From IMG/VR virus record IMGVR_UViG_3300017605_000906, positions 1 through 64,000 of that record: a DNA stretch of 64,000 nucleotides. The stretch is one strand, 5' to 3'. Shown here piece after piece: positions 24,078-32,616 of this stretch. The DNA is from a virus. Both the position numbers and the translations under genes were made by a program. The notes below the pieces were generated by a model. It had not been told where the DNA came from. It saw nothing but the letters and a program-made list of their open reading frames with translations, and searched no databases. The first letter of the stretch is position 1. Each line of letters begins with the position of its first letter.

Positions 24078-24474
24078 AGCAATAGTATTTAATATGCGCG
24101 AATCCACGCATGCGCAATTTACGCATGGTGTCTGCCACCACTTGAGATTGACTTACGTGAATGATGCGACCACCGTCCGCGTCAGTCCAGATGCCGACGT
24201 GGTGCAATCGTCCCCGAGTGTGCTGGCTCATGCCCACCAGACACTTATCCACGGGAGCTGCTAATTCTTTCCACACAGTTTGCTGTTGTTGCTCGACCTC
24301 GCGACAGATGGACAACATTACATCGGCTGTGATTCCCGGTAGCTCGGGCAATTTGATTCCGTATTGCTCGCGAAAGAACAGATGCACCAATCCCCAGCAA
24401 TCCAAACCTGCACGAGACCTCCCGCCTATCTCGTGCGGGAGGCCTACATATTGAGTGGACCAGTGCATGCTCAT
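24061..24474 (-). CDS. NlpC/P60-type tail peptidase (gpK-like)
   Basis: 137 residues with the catalytic cysteine in LDCWGLV, the histidine in HHVGIW and a polar third residue downstream, the NlpC/P60 cysteine-peptidase triad. Such proteins sit at the tail tip and cut peptidoglycan during DNA entry. Its position between the DUF1833-like gene and the J-like gene supports this. It overlaps the J-like start by 17 nt. Confidence 0.85.
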   Translation of the reverse strand: MSMHWSTQYVGLPHEIGGRSRAGLDCWGLVHLFFREQYGIKLPELPGITADVMLSICREVEQQQQTVWKELAAPVDKCLVGMSQHTRGRLHHVGIWTDADGGRIIHVSQSQVVADTMRKLRMRGFAHIKYYCYGLDY

Positions 24475-24974
24475 TCAAGATAGGGAAAGCGCCCACGTGT
24501 GTAAAGTTCGGAAGGGAATTTCTTATTCACAATGTCCATGAACGTCGCACGTGCCGTCACCTGAATCATGTTTATCTGCACGTCCTTCAAAAAGAGCGTG
24601 AGCGGAGGTATCATCTGAGGAGCGGACAAGTCGTCGCTCAAATAAGGACGGTAAAGAATCTCCACGGGCACATTGTCAGATTTCGCAGCGTCAATAAAGG
24701 CGCTCACGCGTCTGCCCACATTATCAATCGCGATGTTCAGACTGCGAAAGCCCTCCTCGTTTTGGGGAGGGAGCGTGAATTGAAATCCGCACGGCTCGAA
24801 TTCCAAGGCATTTCCATTCTCGTCTAATGCCGTCATACCCTGCTTGGCTCGCACCAAATAAATCGGGTCTTGCACACCCGTCTGACGAATCTCTAACGTG
24901 TCGAGAATGACCTTTCCTGCCGGCGCTATCGCATACGCCTCTTTGATGGCGTCTTGGAGTGAATCGTTTGGCAT
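24471..24974 (-). CDS. DUF1833-type minor tail protein
   Basis: 167 residues. The pattern VILDTLEIRQTGVQDPIYLVR, FTLPPQNEEGF, LNIAIDNVGRRVS, EILYRPYL and FPSELYTRGRFPYL matches the DUF1833 tail family, located before the NlpC/P60 gene in many siphophages. It probably forms part of the tail tip ring. It overlaps the peptidase by ATGA. Confidence 0.8.
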   Translation of the reverse strand: MPNDSLQDAIKEAYAIAPAGKVILDTLEIRQTGVQDPIYLVRAKQGMTALDENGNALEFEPCGFQFTLPPQNEEGFRSLNIAIDNVGRRVSAFIDAAKSDNVPVEILYRPYLSDDLSAPQMIPPLTLFLKDVQINMIQVTARATFMDIVNKKFPSELYTRGRFPYLE

Positions 24975-24977
24975 AAG

Positions 24978-25712
24978 TTAAGCAATTTTCCGCCACATAA
25001 TTTCTGAAATTCTTACTAGGGGGCTGGTCCTGTCCCAAGCTACGCATACAGAATCTAGTGTGCCGTTGGTGGCTTCATTCACAGATATGGTTCCTGTTAC
25101 GGGATTATTGGTGTAAGGCGTCCCTGAAATCAAAGAATCCATGTAGGCTGTGAGCGTCGTGGAATTGGAAGTCTCCATTGCGGTAAGCATCTCCGCTTTT
25201 GTAATGTGCCTATTTACAATCGTTTGGTTCCAATGAATTAAAGACATCGACCAGTTAACAGGAGACCCGGGACCCGCTTTCGTCAGTTCTATAAATATCG
25301 GCCAGATGTTAGTGGCGGGTGTGGCCGACATGTTATTGCTGAAGGAGTTAAACAGACTGGTGACTGTATTCCCCACTTTGGAACAGAATTCAACTCCATT
25401 TGTTGTAATGGCATAGTAGACAATACCAGCTGTCGTGGTTCTGAGAAAGTTAGCCGCCGTTCGGAAACCCACAAAGTGACTGGTGGTCTCCCCGAGAGGC
25501 CCGTTGGTTCCACTAGGGCTAGAAAGGAGTCCAATGCACAAACGAGGTGGACCATAAACAATTCCACCAAAATCATCAAAGCAAAATCGAACACCGATGC
25601 GCAGAGTCGTCCAAGTGCCGACGTTTAGCACGCGAGCGACTTGAGCATTGCCCAGAACCAGTCGCTTGTCAACAATACCACCGATGGTGACTGTATCAAT
25701 CACTCTGCTCAT
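24978..25712 (-). CDS. Tail-associated paralogue 3 of 3, 244 aa
   Basis: Begins MSRVIDTVTIGGIVDKR and ends NEATNGTLDSVCVAWDR ... RISEIMWRKIA, patterns shared by the two upstream genes. A beta-rich protein, probably a tail appendage or tip decoration. Spacing and overlaps suggest triplication within the operon. The molecular role is not known. Confidence 0.65.
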   Translation of the reverse strand: MSRVIDTVTIGGIVDKRLVLGNAQVARVLNVGTWTTLRIGVRFCFDDFGGIVYGPPRLCIGLLSSPSGTNGPLGETTSHFVGFRTAANFLRTTTAGIVYYAITTNGVEFCSKVGNTVTSLFNSFSNNMSATPATNIWPIFIELTKAGPGSPVNWSMSLIHWNQTIVNRHITKAEMLTAMETSNSTTLTAYMDSLISGTPYTNNPVTGTISVNEATNGTLDSVCVAWDRTSPLVRISEIMWRKIA

Positions 25713-26461
25713 AAAAGTTTACAGTGCATAATATCTGAGATGTAGATGGCAGGATATGTTCGCTCCCAAGAAACTACAACATGATTCAACGTGCCGTTAG
25801 TGGCTTCATCTACTGTAATGTTTACTGCCACATTGGCCTGGAAGCTAGACACACCCCCTAGTGCTTGCGTCATTACGTTTCGACAATCGGCCATCGCCAA
25901 TGGCACCATCGCAGCTTTCATCGTCGTCTGCGATATATCTGCAGCCGATATGACCGGCTGGTTCCAAAAACAATTCTCCAGAACAAACGGGGTAGTAGCT
26001 GGTGCAGTAGGTCGTGTGATGTCCAAGAACATCGGCCAGCGTTTCGCCGTTGGTTCTGCAGAGAAGTTATGTGTTGAGCTGCTACTGGAAGAGGACGGAA
26101 AACCAGCGCCAACTTTCGTGGCAAAGAGATGCCCACTCGCAGCGGTGGCGTAGTGGGTAGTGGAACTGACGACTCCTCTTGTCCATTGGCTTCCATTGGA
26201 TAACCAACCTAAGAAATGTCCGGTGGTCTCTCCATTCGGCCCGTTCGCTAATCCAGCGGTAGGCGTGGACATCAACCCGACGTAAAGAACAGGAGTGCCT
26301 ACTATGTTACCTCCGACGTCATCAAAAGCCCAACGCACACCAATGCGAAGTTTCTTCCAGTTAGTGCCAAACCCAAGTGGACGAGCGATAGCGCAAGCAC
26401 TCAGCTTGCATCTTCGGTCCTCTAAGGAACTTATTGTGACAGTGTCAATGATTCTACTCAT
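25709..26461 (-). CDS. Tail-associated paralogue 2 of 3, 250 aa
   Basis: Same fold pattern as its neighbours: MSRIIDTVTISSLEDRR at the start, LRIGVRWAFDDVGGNI, NGPNGETTGHF, and DEATNGTLNHVVVSWER at the end. It overlaps both neighbours by ATGA. Diverged clearly in the middle, so the copies are old or under selection to vary. Confidence 0.65.
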   Translation of the reverse strand: MSRIIDTVTISSLEDRRCKLSACAIARPLGFGTNWKKLRIGVRWAFDDVGGNIVGTPVLYVGLMSTPTAGLANGPNGETTGHFLGWLSNGSQWTRGVVSSTTHYATAASGHLFATKVGAGFPSSSSSSSTHNFSAEPTAKRWPMFLDITRPTAPATTPFVLENCFWNQPVISAADISQTTMKAAMVPLAMADCRNVMTQALGGVSSFQANVAVNITVDEATNGTLNHVVVSWERTYPAIYISDIMHCKLL

Positions 26462-27186
26462 GCTCGTTTCCTAAATCGGACATCTGAAATTCTCATCACC
26501 GCAGTTTTATCCCAAGCCAAACAGATGGCATTCAATCCTCCGTTTGTGCCTTCGTCCACCGCTACGGTCACTGCCGATGACGTTATCATTCGATTGGCGT
26601 TGAATCCTTGAATGCCTTCAATGTAGGCCTCCATCTGTGTAGTTCCAGTTCCGTCCAGATAACCATCGAACCCAATCTTGGTGATATCCAACGCCGTCAC
26701 CGTCCCGTTTGGATAACTGACTTGGATGGTGTAGTTCGGATTGCCTTTGGTTATTTGCACGAGTATCGGCCAACGGCAGTTGGAACCGACGGATGGAATG
26801 TTAAACGTGCCGGTGATGGCCGCCGTAGTGTTCGTGGTGTTGACACGTTTGATGGCCTGGAACGGAGAGGAGACCTGATAATAAACTATTGGTGTGGCCA
26901 CCCTGGTCCATGTAGCGGCAGAACTTCGCAGTCCCACAAAGTGACTGGTGGTTGCAGACAAGGGCCCATTCGCCACGTTCGCGCTTGGACTGGATAGGAC
27001 TCCAATATAGAACAGCGGCGTGCCGGTGATGTTCGCTCCGGTGTCGTCCAGTGCTACCCGCACCGCAATGCGAAGTTGCTGCCAGTTGGTTCCAATATCC
27101 ATCACACGAGCGATGGATGAATTGTTCAAACAGATTCTTCGGTCCACGATGGAACCAATTGTTACGGTATCAATTGCAACACTCAT
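26458..27186 (-). CDS. Tail-associated paralogue 1 of 3, 242 aa
   Basis: The start at 27186 is chosen because it overlaps the preceding stop (ATGA). It shares SVAIDTVTIGSIVDRR, LRIAVRVALDDTGANI, GPLSATTSHFVG and DEGTNGGLNAICLAWDK with its two neighbours. Unknown function; part of the tail module. Confidence 0.65.
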   Translation of the reverse strand: MSVAIDTVTIGSIVDRRICLNNSSIARVMDIGTNWQQLRIAVRVALDDTGANITGTPLFYIGVLSSPSANVANGPLSATTSHFVGLRSSAATWTRVATPIVYYQVSSPFQAIKRVNTTNTTAAITGTFNIPSVGSNCRWPILVQITKGNPNYTIQVSYPNGTVTALDITKIGFDGYLDGTGTTQMEAYIEGIQGFNANRMITSSAVTVAVDEGTNGGLNAICLAWDKTAVMRISDVRFRKRA

Positions 27187-27869
27187 GTTCCAATAATCCA
27201 ATCTCCCGAGAAACCAGTTCCGCCATTCAAAGCGGAGGACACGGGACTTTCTACGGCATAACTGTCAAAACTGTCAGCCCATTGGTCTGTATCTGAATCT
27301 ACCCAGGGCCCCAAGTAGGCGACGTCATCACCACCCTCGAAATTATCCTCTAAGGTCATCTCACCTGTAAATCCAACTGCATACAAGTCGAACGAATCGC
27401 CATAAGGAAAAAGAAACGGGTTGTTGGACTGGACCCACGCGCCTGTAAAACCTGTTCCACCTGCGGGAGGACTCCACGTGCCTAGGTCATAGCAATCGAA
27501 GGTATCGCCGCCGCCATTGGTGAGTGAAGTAACCCCGCAAAGAGTAGTGTCGAACACGCGAACCTCGACGCTGTCATTCATAATCGCAGCGATGGATGGC
27601 ACATTGTCCGTAGTCAACGTGGACTCAGTGGTGAAATATCCTCCCTGCGTAGGTGTGACAGTAACGACAAATGATTCACTGTAGCCCGAGGGAATACTCC
27701 CCAGCGTCCAGGTTACAAGTTGTCCCACTTGCGTCGTCGCTTGCGGTGAGCTCATCACGTAGGTAAAACTTGCCGGCAGCAACACTGTGAGCGTCACATT
27801 GCGCGCCAATGAATTTCCCAGATTGTTTACATCTGTATTTAACTGACCGCTGATATTGAGAATCATCAT
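27183..27869 (-). CDS. Tail fibre-like protein with DUF11-type domain, 228 aa
   Basis: The N-terminal ~100 residues follow the DUF11/CARDB beta-sandwich pattern (NSLARNVTLTVLLPASF, TWTLGSIPSG). The C-terminal half repeats a DTFD/DSFD-x-Y and GGTGF(T/S)G-W motif three times, like short beta repeats of surface adhesins. A host-contact or decoration role is inferred. Confidence 0.6.
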   Translation of the reverse strand: MMILNISGQLNTDVNNLGNSLARNVTLTVLLPASFTYVMSSPQATTQVGQLVTWTLGSIPSGYSESFVVTVTPTQGGYFTTESTLTTDNVPSIAAIMNDSVEVRVFDTTLCGVTSLTNGGGDTFDCYDLGTWSPPAGGTGFTGAWVQSNNPFLFPYGDSFDLYAVGFTGEMTLEDNFEGGDDVAYLGPWVDSDTDQWADSFDSYAVESPVSSALNGGTGFSGDWIIGT

Positions 27870-28270
27870 GCGACCACCTCCGAGATATCCACAGTGAGCG
27901 TCGCCTCGGGCAAGGTATCTTCCACGACCTCCAGAACGCCTTTCACTGAATACAAATTGTCACTACGAGAAAATTGATAGACGCCTTTCATAAATGCTGC
28001 CTCAATTTCCGTATCGTCCTGCATCGGTAGCATAAACGAGAGGGAGCCATTTTCCAAAGTCTCATTGAAAAAGTCCCTGAAGGCAACAAACTGGTCCTGG
28101 GTAAACATCCACGTGGCCTCGTATGTGTCGAGCGTCGTTGCAAAGCCTCGTCGATTCCTCACCCTGCCCGTTTCCATCACCGTCCGCATATTGCGCGGGT
28201 TGGACGCCACTATCATAGCCACGTGCGGAGCGGGTAACGTCTCGGGCCAAAATGGTGTAAAGCTATCCAT
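27866..28270 (-). CDS. Minor tail protein, 134 aa
   Basis: Pattern of M-x-x-G-R-x-R-x-R, then W-M-F-T-x-D-Q-F-x-x-F-R-D-F-F and NGSLSFMLPM, shared with the gene at 30064. It is a member of a small phage tail family positioned between tape measure and tip proteins. Its ATG is preceded not by a ribosome site but by a terminator-like hairpin and T-run. Confidence 0.6.
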   Translation of the reverse strand: MDSFTPFWPETLPAPHVAMIVASNPRNMRTVMETGRVRNRRGFATTLDTYEATWMFTQDQFVAFRDFFNETLENGSLSFMLPMQDDTEIEAAFMKGVYQFSRSDNLYSVKGVLEVVEDTLPEATLTVDISEVVA

Positions 28271-28321
28271 AATTAAAAAGAGCGGGTGGCCGAACTGGAA
28301 AGGCGCTTCAGCTGGCCACCC
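28271..28321 (-). terminator. Terminator-like hairpin just before a start codon
   Basis: GGGTGGCC / GGCCACCC 8-bp stem with a 22-nt loop, then CTCTTTTTAATT directly before the ATG at 28270. It may separate lysis-type genes from late tail genes. A second stem, CCTAG / CTAGG, lies upstream at 28326-28349. Confidence 0.65.
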
Positions 28322-28357
28322 ATCCCCTAGCCGACTTGCGCCGACTAGGAGAATTGT

Positions 28358-28558
28358 TTAGCGGCCGCTGAGCTCACTCGCTGGTGAGTCGAATATCTTC
28401 GCCGCTTCCTCATCCAGCTGCGCACTCTGTTCGGGAGTGAGCTCAGCCGATTGCTGGGCGATTTCCTTTGCTGCTACTGCAGCTGCGCGTGCTTTGACGA
28501 GCAGGTCTGTCAGCGTTATTACTAGCCCGATGGCTTTCATCGCTAATACAAATTGCAT
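28358..28558 (-). CDS. Small helical protein, 66 aa
   Basis: A weakly hydrophobic N-terminal helix (VLAMKAIGLVITLTDLLV) followed by an alanine/glutamate-rich helix. It may be membrane-associated. It sits at the end of a cluster of membrane/lipoprotein genes and could belong to the lysis set. No family recognised. Confidence 0.5.
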   Translation of the reverse strand: MQFVLAMKAIGLVITLTDLLVKARAAAVAAKEIAQQSAELTPEQSAQLDEEAAKIFDSPASELSGR

Positions 28559-28588
28559 AATCTTGATTCCTTTCTTTGGGTTGATTCG

Positions 28589-29059
28589 TTATGGATTGAC
28601 CGGCACTGGTGTCGGGGTTCTCAACGCCTTGATAGCATTGAGCAATTGAGTCAACGACGTTGTGACTTGCACCACCTTACTGGTGTCCTTTTTCATCGCC
28701 ATCAAACTGTCCTGCGCTGCCAATAGCGCTGCTGTAATTCGCTCGATGTCGGTAGCTGTAGGACCTACACGAGCCTTGTAATTGGCCAACGCTTTGCGAC
28801 TCTCCAACCAAGCGGGCTTGAATGACTCGCGATACTTGTCGATGGCGCGTGAGACTTCCGGTGGCAATGAGGCTCGATTATCGAATTCCCATTGAGTGAC
28901 AGTTTCGTATACCTTCAGCGAGCTGCGTTGCGCACGTTCGGCGTGCACGACGATGGGGTCAGCTCCCTCTGCGATGGGAGCGGGCTTGAATGGACCTACG
29001 CAACCTGTCAGAGACAGTGCGAGCGCGAACAGCGCAATAAGGTATCGTTTCAGTTTCAT
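28589..29059 (-). CDS. Lipoprotein, possible outer spanin, 156 aa
   Basis: Signal peptide (LIALFALALSL) ending in the lipobox LTGC; cysteine 20 would be lipidated. The rest is helical. A phage lipoprotein next to two or three small membrane proteins, one with a transmembrane-plus-coil layout (29792), resembles a two-component spanin system that fuses inner and outer membranes at lysis. The assignment is by architecture only. Confidence 0.6.
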   Translation of the reverse strand: MKLKRYLIALFALALSLTGCVGPFKPAPIAEGADPIVVHAERAQRSSLKVYETVTQWEFDNRASLPPEVSRAIDKYRESFKPAWLESRKALANYKARVGPTATDIERITAALLAAQDSLMAMKKDTSKVVQVTTSLTQLLNAIKALRTPTPVPVNP

Positions 29060-29080
29060 ATTTTTGCCTTTGGTTGTTTG

Positions 29081-29335
29081 TTATTTCTGTCCTTCCTTTG
29101 ACTGGAAGTAGTGTGTAATTGCAGCGGTGAAGCCCGTCGCAAATAAAGTGATGACGGTCGATGACAAATCTTTAGGTATCTCAATCTTAAAAAACGGCGC
29201 CACTACAATGAGCAGCACCACGATGAATAGACCCACCGACAGTATCAAAGCAATCCAGCCACGCACACTCGTAGGCTGTGCTTGTGGCTGCGGCTGCGAC
29301 TGCTCTTTCTTAAAGATTTGCGTGTTGTCATCCAT
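29081..29335 (-). CDS. Two-helix membrane protein, holin candidate, 84 aa
   Basis: A glutamine/proline-rich cytosolic start, then two hydrophobic segments (WIALILSVGLFIVVLLIVV; STVITLFATGFTAAI) and a short charged tail. Size and topology fit class II holins, which make membrane holes for lysis. The neighbouring lipoprotein supports a lysis role; no endolysin gene was identified in the window. Confidence 0.5.
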   Translation of the reverse strand: MDDNTQIFKKEQSQPQPQAQPTSVRGWIALILSVGLFIVVLLIVVAPFFKIEIPKDLSSTVITLFATGFTAAITHYFQSKEGQK

Positions 29336-29338
29336 AGG

Positions 29339-29779
29339 TTACGTGGTTGTGTTTACTTTCGCTTGCTGTGATTGGTTTCGTGCCTTCAGCGCCTGGTCCC
29401 ACGACTCGCGAATGAATACGGCGACCATGCCGGCTTGTGCCATATCTACCCACGCCAGATTCGCAGAGGTCAACCAGTTGGTGAGTGCGCCCAAAGCCAA
29501 CCCTATCACGGGAGTGCTAAGAGGTAACAACACCGTGGGGATTTTGGGGGCCAAATACTTAATCCCCATCACAATGATTGGCGCGACTATCGCAATGCCC
29601 AGCTCCCACAGTTTGGTTACACCGGTAGGTCCTGTCGCCGTGTATCCTTCCACACCGGAGACGGGAACTGCATTGGTTGTTACTGCAACTGCATTGGTGG
29701 GGTCTTGGGCGAATACGCAAACGGCCACAAACACCAAACAACTAATTGCGAACATGATGTATACGGTTTTGTTTTTCAT
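29339..29779 (-). CDS. Membrane protein with signal peptide, holin-like, 146 aa
   Basis: A cleavable-looking signal (VYIMFAISCLVFVAVCVFA) is followed by a Thr/Asn/Val-rich stretch and one or two hydrophobic helices (GIAIVAPIIVMGIKYL; VIGLALGALTNWL). Placed between two other membrane genes. Possibly a holin or antiholin; not recognised as a known family. Confidence 0.5.
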   Translation of the reverse strand: MKNKTVYIMFAISCLVFVAVCVFAQDPTNAVAVTTNAVPVSGVEGYTATGPTGVTKLWELGIAIVAPIIVMGIKYLAPKIPTVLLPLSTPVIGLALGALTNWLTSANLAWVDMAQAGMVAVFIRESWDQALKARNQSQQAKVNTTT

Positions 29780-29791
29780 TTTTATTTCCTT

Positions 29792-30067
29792 TCAGCGGGT
29801 TCTGTTTTTTAGCCTTTCAAGTTCAGTGGTCAAAGCATTGATGCTTCTCTGCATCGTATCCATCTGGTCACTGCCTAATCGCAACGACTCCGTTGTGTAT
29901 TCCTGACGCAGTTCCAGCGCAGTGACCACCCGGGACATCTCGTCGAGACGGTCCACGGCACGTTTTCCAAAAAAGCCTACCACTGACAGCAGCACCATCA
30001 AGATTACCGTGTTGAAGTTGACTTGCTGTTTGAATGGAGTTTCGGGCATGTTATTTCCTTTGCTCAT
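29792..30067 (-). CDS. Inner-membrane coiled-coil protein, i-spanin candidate, 91 aa
   Basis: The start at 30067 overlaps the previous stop (ATGA). One transmembrane helix (TVILMVLLSVVGFFG) is followed by a 50-residue periplasmic coiled coil (RLDEMSRVVTALEL ... ELERLKNR). This is the expected shape of an inner spanin, and the lipoprotein downstream would be its outer partner. Architecture-based inference. Confidence 0.5.
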   Translation of the reverse strand: MSKGNNMPETPFKQQVNFNTVILMVLLSVVGFFGKRAVDRLDEMSRVVTALELRQEYTTESLRLGSDQMDTMQRSINALTTELERLKNRTR

Positions 30068-30471
30068 GATTGTTCTTGGAGATTCACCAGGTCCAAATCG
30101 GCTTGAACTGTGAAAAATCCATCCGAGTGCTCGGCGGAATAACCCGCGACGAATCGCGCCACCCAGTTTGTAATTTGCGAGTTGTAAGGGTAGCGCAACC
30201 CAATCTGAAACCAGGCGATTCCATTTCCCAAATCGTCTGTGTAAAAATCCTTGAAGACCAGAAACTCCTCGCGAGTTAATATCCACCTGACGCTCAGCAT
30301 GGAGTATGACCGCGTCCAACGTCGGCGTCGAGTAATCGGGGCCACTGCTTCATTTGCCGTTATCGTGGAGTTGATGGGCTGTCCTCCAAACTCATCAAAG
30401 GGCAAAGGGAGCGCAGGAGTCCCTACTCCAATTTCAGGAAAGACAATATCCACTGGGACTGTGCAACTCAT
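30064..30471 (-). CDS. Minor tail protein, paralogue of the 134-aa protein at 27866
   Basis: 135 residues with the same layout: an R-R-R-R-W-T-R-S-Y stretch, RWILTREEFLVFKDFYTDDLGNGIAWF and a C-terminal V-x-x-D-L-D-L strand. It directly follows the tape measure gene. The two related proteins flank the membrane/lysis gene cluster. Confidence 0.6.
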   Translation of the reverse strand: MSCTVPVDIVFPEIGVGTPALPLPFDEFGGQPINSTITANEAVAPITRRRRWTRSYSMLSVRWILTREEFLVFKDFYTDDLGNGIAWFQIGLRYPYNSQITNWVARFVAGYSAEHSDGFFTVQADLDLVNLQEQS

Positions 30472-32615
30472 TTGGTCCCCCTTCTGAGTTGGAACGAGTT
30501 TTCCATGGCACGATTAACCTCTCCGCGCCCGTCGCGAATTTCAGTCCCGAGCTCACTCTTGACCCGCTTAATCATCACCTCAACAATGCGCTCGTCGCCT
30601 TCGCTGCGCTCCGACACTTGCGCCCGGGCGTCCGTGTAGTTGTTGATGATGACCTTGGTGCCGCCGCCATTACCCAACTGGTTATTCGGGATGATGTCCC
30701 CGTTTGATGCCGGTGTAAAGATTTCGGGACCCGCTTCGCCTACAAGGAAGGACTTGTTCGCTTGAACGGGACCGCCCTTCTCGCGTGAACCAGCGATGGT
30801 CAGGCCCACGGACTGGATGGTCGAAACGATATTTGCAGCCTGCGTGACGACTGACGCAGCTGCGACTAGACCCAAGGGCCAGCCTAGCGATAGTGCCGCC
30901 GCGACGCCCTGTTGAATCTTCACGATGGACTCAGCGATGGCGAACGCCTTGGACGCTGCGAACATCGCCTTGTAGGCCGCTGATTGTTCTCCCGCGAATC
31001 CTTTCACCATCTCCCCAAGCGCACCAAACATATCCTCTTGCGAATGGAGAATCAATGCGTCCTGCGCTTGCATCAAATCTGCGAGATTGGCATTGTAGGC
31101 CTCGATAGCCTTCAACTTGGACTCGTGAACCTGGCCCGTCAGTTCCAGCTCACGTGCGGCCAGCTCCTCCAGAACTGCCAATCTTTCCTGGTTCGCTGTT
31201 ATCTCCTCTGCCGTCCCGAACGCCTGAGCCGTTGGAGCGTCCAAGAACTGGCGTTGAGGCACACCCAACTTTTTCACGATGTCCTCAATCTGGTCTCCCC
31301 ATCCCGAGATGGCTGCGAAATCTTTTTCCACTTGTTGCTTGGCTGCCGTGGAGGCGCCTTCGACGGGCGTCATCAATTCGCCTACATCCACCCATCCTTC
31401 AAAGATGTCCTTCAAGTCGTTGCCCGTTTCAAACGCCATCGCAATAGTGGCGTCCATCTGTCGCTCATACCCACGCTTTGCAATTTCTGCCGATTCCACA
31501 ATTCCTGCGGCCACGGATTCAGTTATCTTGTTGAACGCATCACCGACTCCTTTCCCGAGTTGCTTCACAGATGCCAACACCGCATCCCAATCACTTTTCT
31601 GGAGTGCACGAAAGATGTTGCCCACTTCACTCACTTGCTTACCGAGCAGAACAAATGCATCGATGATGTTGCCGATGGTCTTTACCCAGACTCCACCAAT
31701 TTGAATAAGCGAGTCAATGGCAGTCTTGAAATTCTCCATCCAGAGCATTACCGAATTGGCCAGAATGGTGGCAATCGACTTTAGGGCATGCCAGATGGTG
31801 CTGAGTCCCAGGACGAATACTTTGATGGTGCCGACCACGGCTTCATACATCGTCTTGAGTCCCTCCACTGCGCGATTGTGCGCATCTACATCCTTATTCA
31901 AGGAGATGAAACGCTCTTGCATCGCAATCCACTGAGGAAGCAATTCGGAGGCGAGCGTGCTGAAGATTCCCTTCAACCCCGATTGCATACGCACGAGATT
32001 GTCATTGAAGGTATCCGCGTTCCTTCCGAAATCGGGACCGACGACGATGCCGAACTGACGTGCTTCCTCCATCTGCTCGCGCAACGCAGCCGAGCCTTGA
32101 TTCAGCAGAGGTATCAATTGCGTTCCCGAACGCCCGAACCGTTCGTATGCTTGCTTGAGTTTCTCGGGACCATCCGGCATGGAAGCAAACACGTCAGCTT
32201 GTTTTACCATCTCATCGGTCAGGTCTGTCGCCGCCATGCCCTGCTTTTCCATCCATAAGGTCAAGAAGCGAGACGCCTGCGCCAGGTCTTGTTGACTCAA
32301 GTCGGCAAGTTGTGCCGCGTAGGAGAGCGCAGAGAATTTATCCACCGCCTGGCCCGCTATCTGCGCCATTTTATTCGTGGCGTCAGCAGCGTCGATGACA
32401 TGCTTGGTATATCCTGCCGCTGCCGCCGCCACTGCCGCGAACGCAGCGACAGCTATCTTGGAGGCGTTCGCCAATTGGCGAGTCATCGCTGCGGACGTTT
32501 TGCCTACCGATACCTCGGCGGCATTCATCCCCTTGACCAAGTCGACAGAGTCCGCAGTGAGTCGAACGAACAGTGTCCCCAGGTTTCCCGCTGCGCCTAT
32601 GGAAGCTAGTGCCAT
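30468..32615 (-). CDS. Tail tape measure protein
   Basis: 715 residues. The N-terminal ~60 residues (LFVRLTADSVDLVKGMNAAE) and the alanine-rich helical body match lambda-type tape measures; the C-terminal KGGPV-x-ANKSFLVGEAGPEIFTP block is the conserved processing/assembly region. The protein sets tail length; 715 residues imply a tail near 100 nm by the usual ~0.15 nm per residue (estimate). It follows the G/T chaperone pair, as expected. Confidence 0.9.
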   Translation of the reverse strand: MALASIGAAGNLGTLFVRLTADSVDLVKGMNAAEVSVGKTSAAMTRQLANASKIAVAAFAAVAAAAAGYTKHVIDAADATNKMAQIAGQAVDKFSALSYAAQLADLSQQDLAQASRFLTLWMEKQGMAATDLTDEMVKQADVFASMPDGPEKLKQAYERFGRSGTQLIPLLNQGSAALREQMEEARQFGIVVGPDFGRNADTFNDNLVRMQSGLKGIFSTLASELLPQWIAMQERFISLNKDVDAHNRAVEGLKTMYEAVVGTIKVFVLGLSTIWHALKSIATILANSVMLWMENFKTAIDSLIQIGGVWVKTIGNIIDAFVLLGKQVSEVGNIFRALQKSDWDAVLASVKQLGKGVGDAFNKITESVAAGIVESAEIAKRGYERQMDATIAMAFETGNDLKDIFEGWVDVGELMTPVEGASTAAKQQVEKDFAAISGWGDQIEDIVKKLGVPQRQFLDAPTAQAFGTAEEITANQERLAVLEELAARELELTGQVHESKLKAIEAYNANLADLMQAQDALILHSQEDMFGALGEMVKGFAGEQSAAYKAMFAASKAFAIAESIVKIQQGVAAALSLGWPLGLVAAASVVTQAANIVSTIQSVGLTIAGSREKGGPVQANKSFLVGEAGPEIFTPASNGDIIPNNQLGNGGGTKVIINNYTDARAQVSERSEGDERIVEVMIKRVKSELGTEIRDGRGEVNRAMENSFQLRRGTK

Positions 32616-32616
32616 T

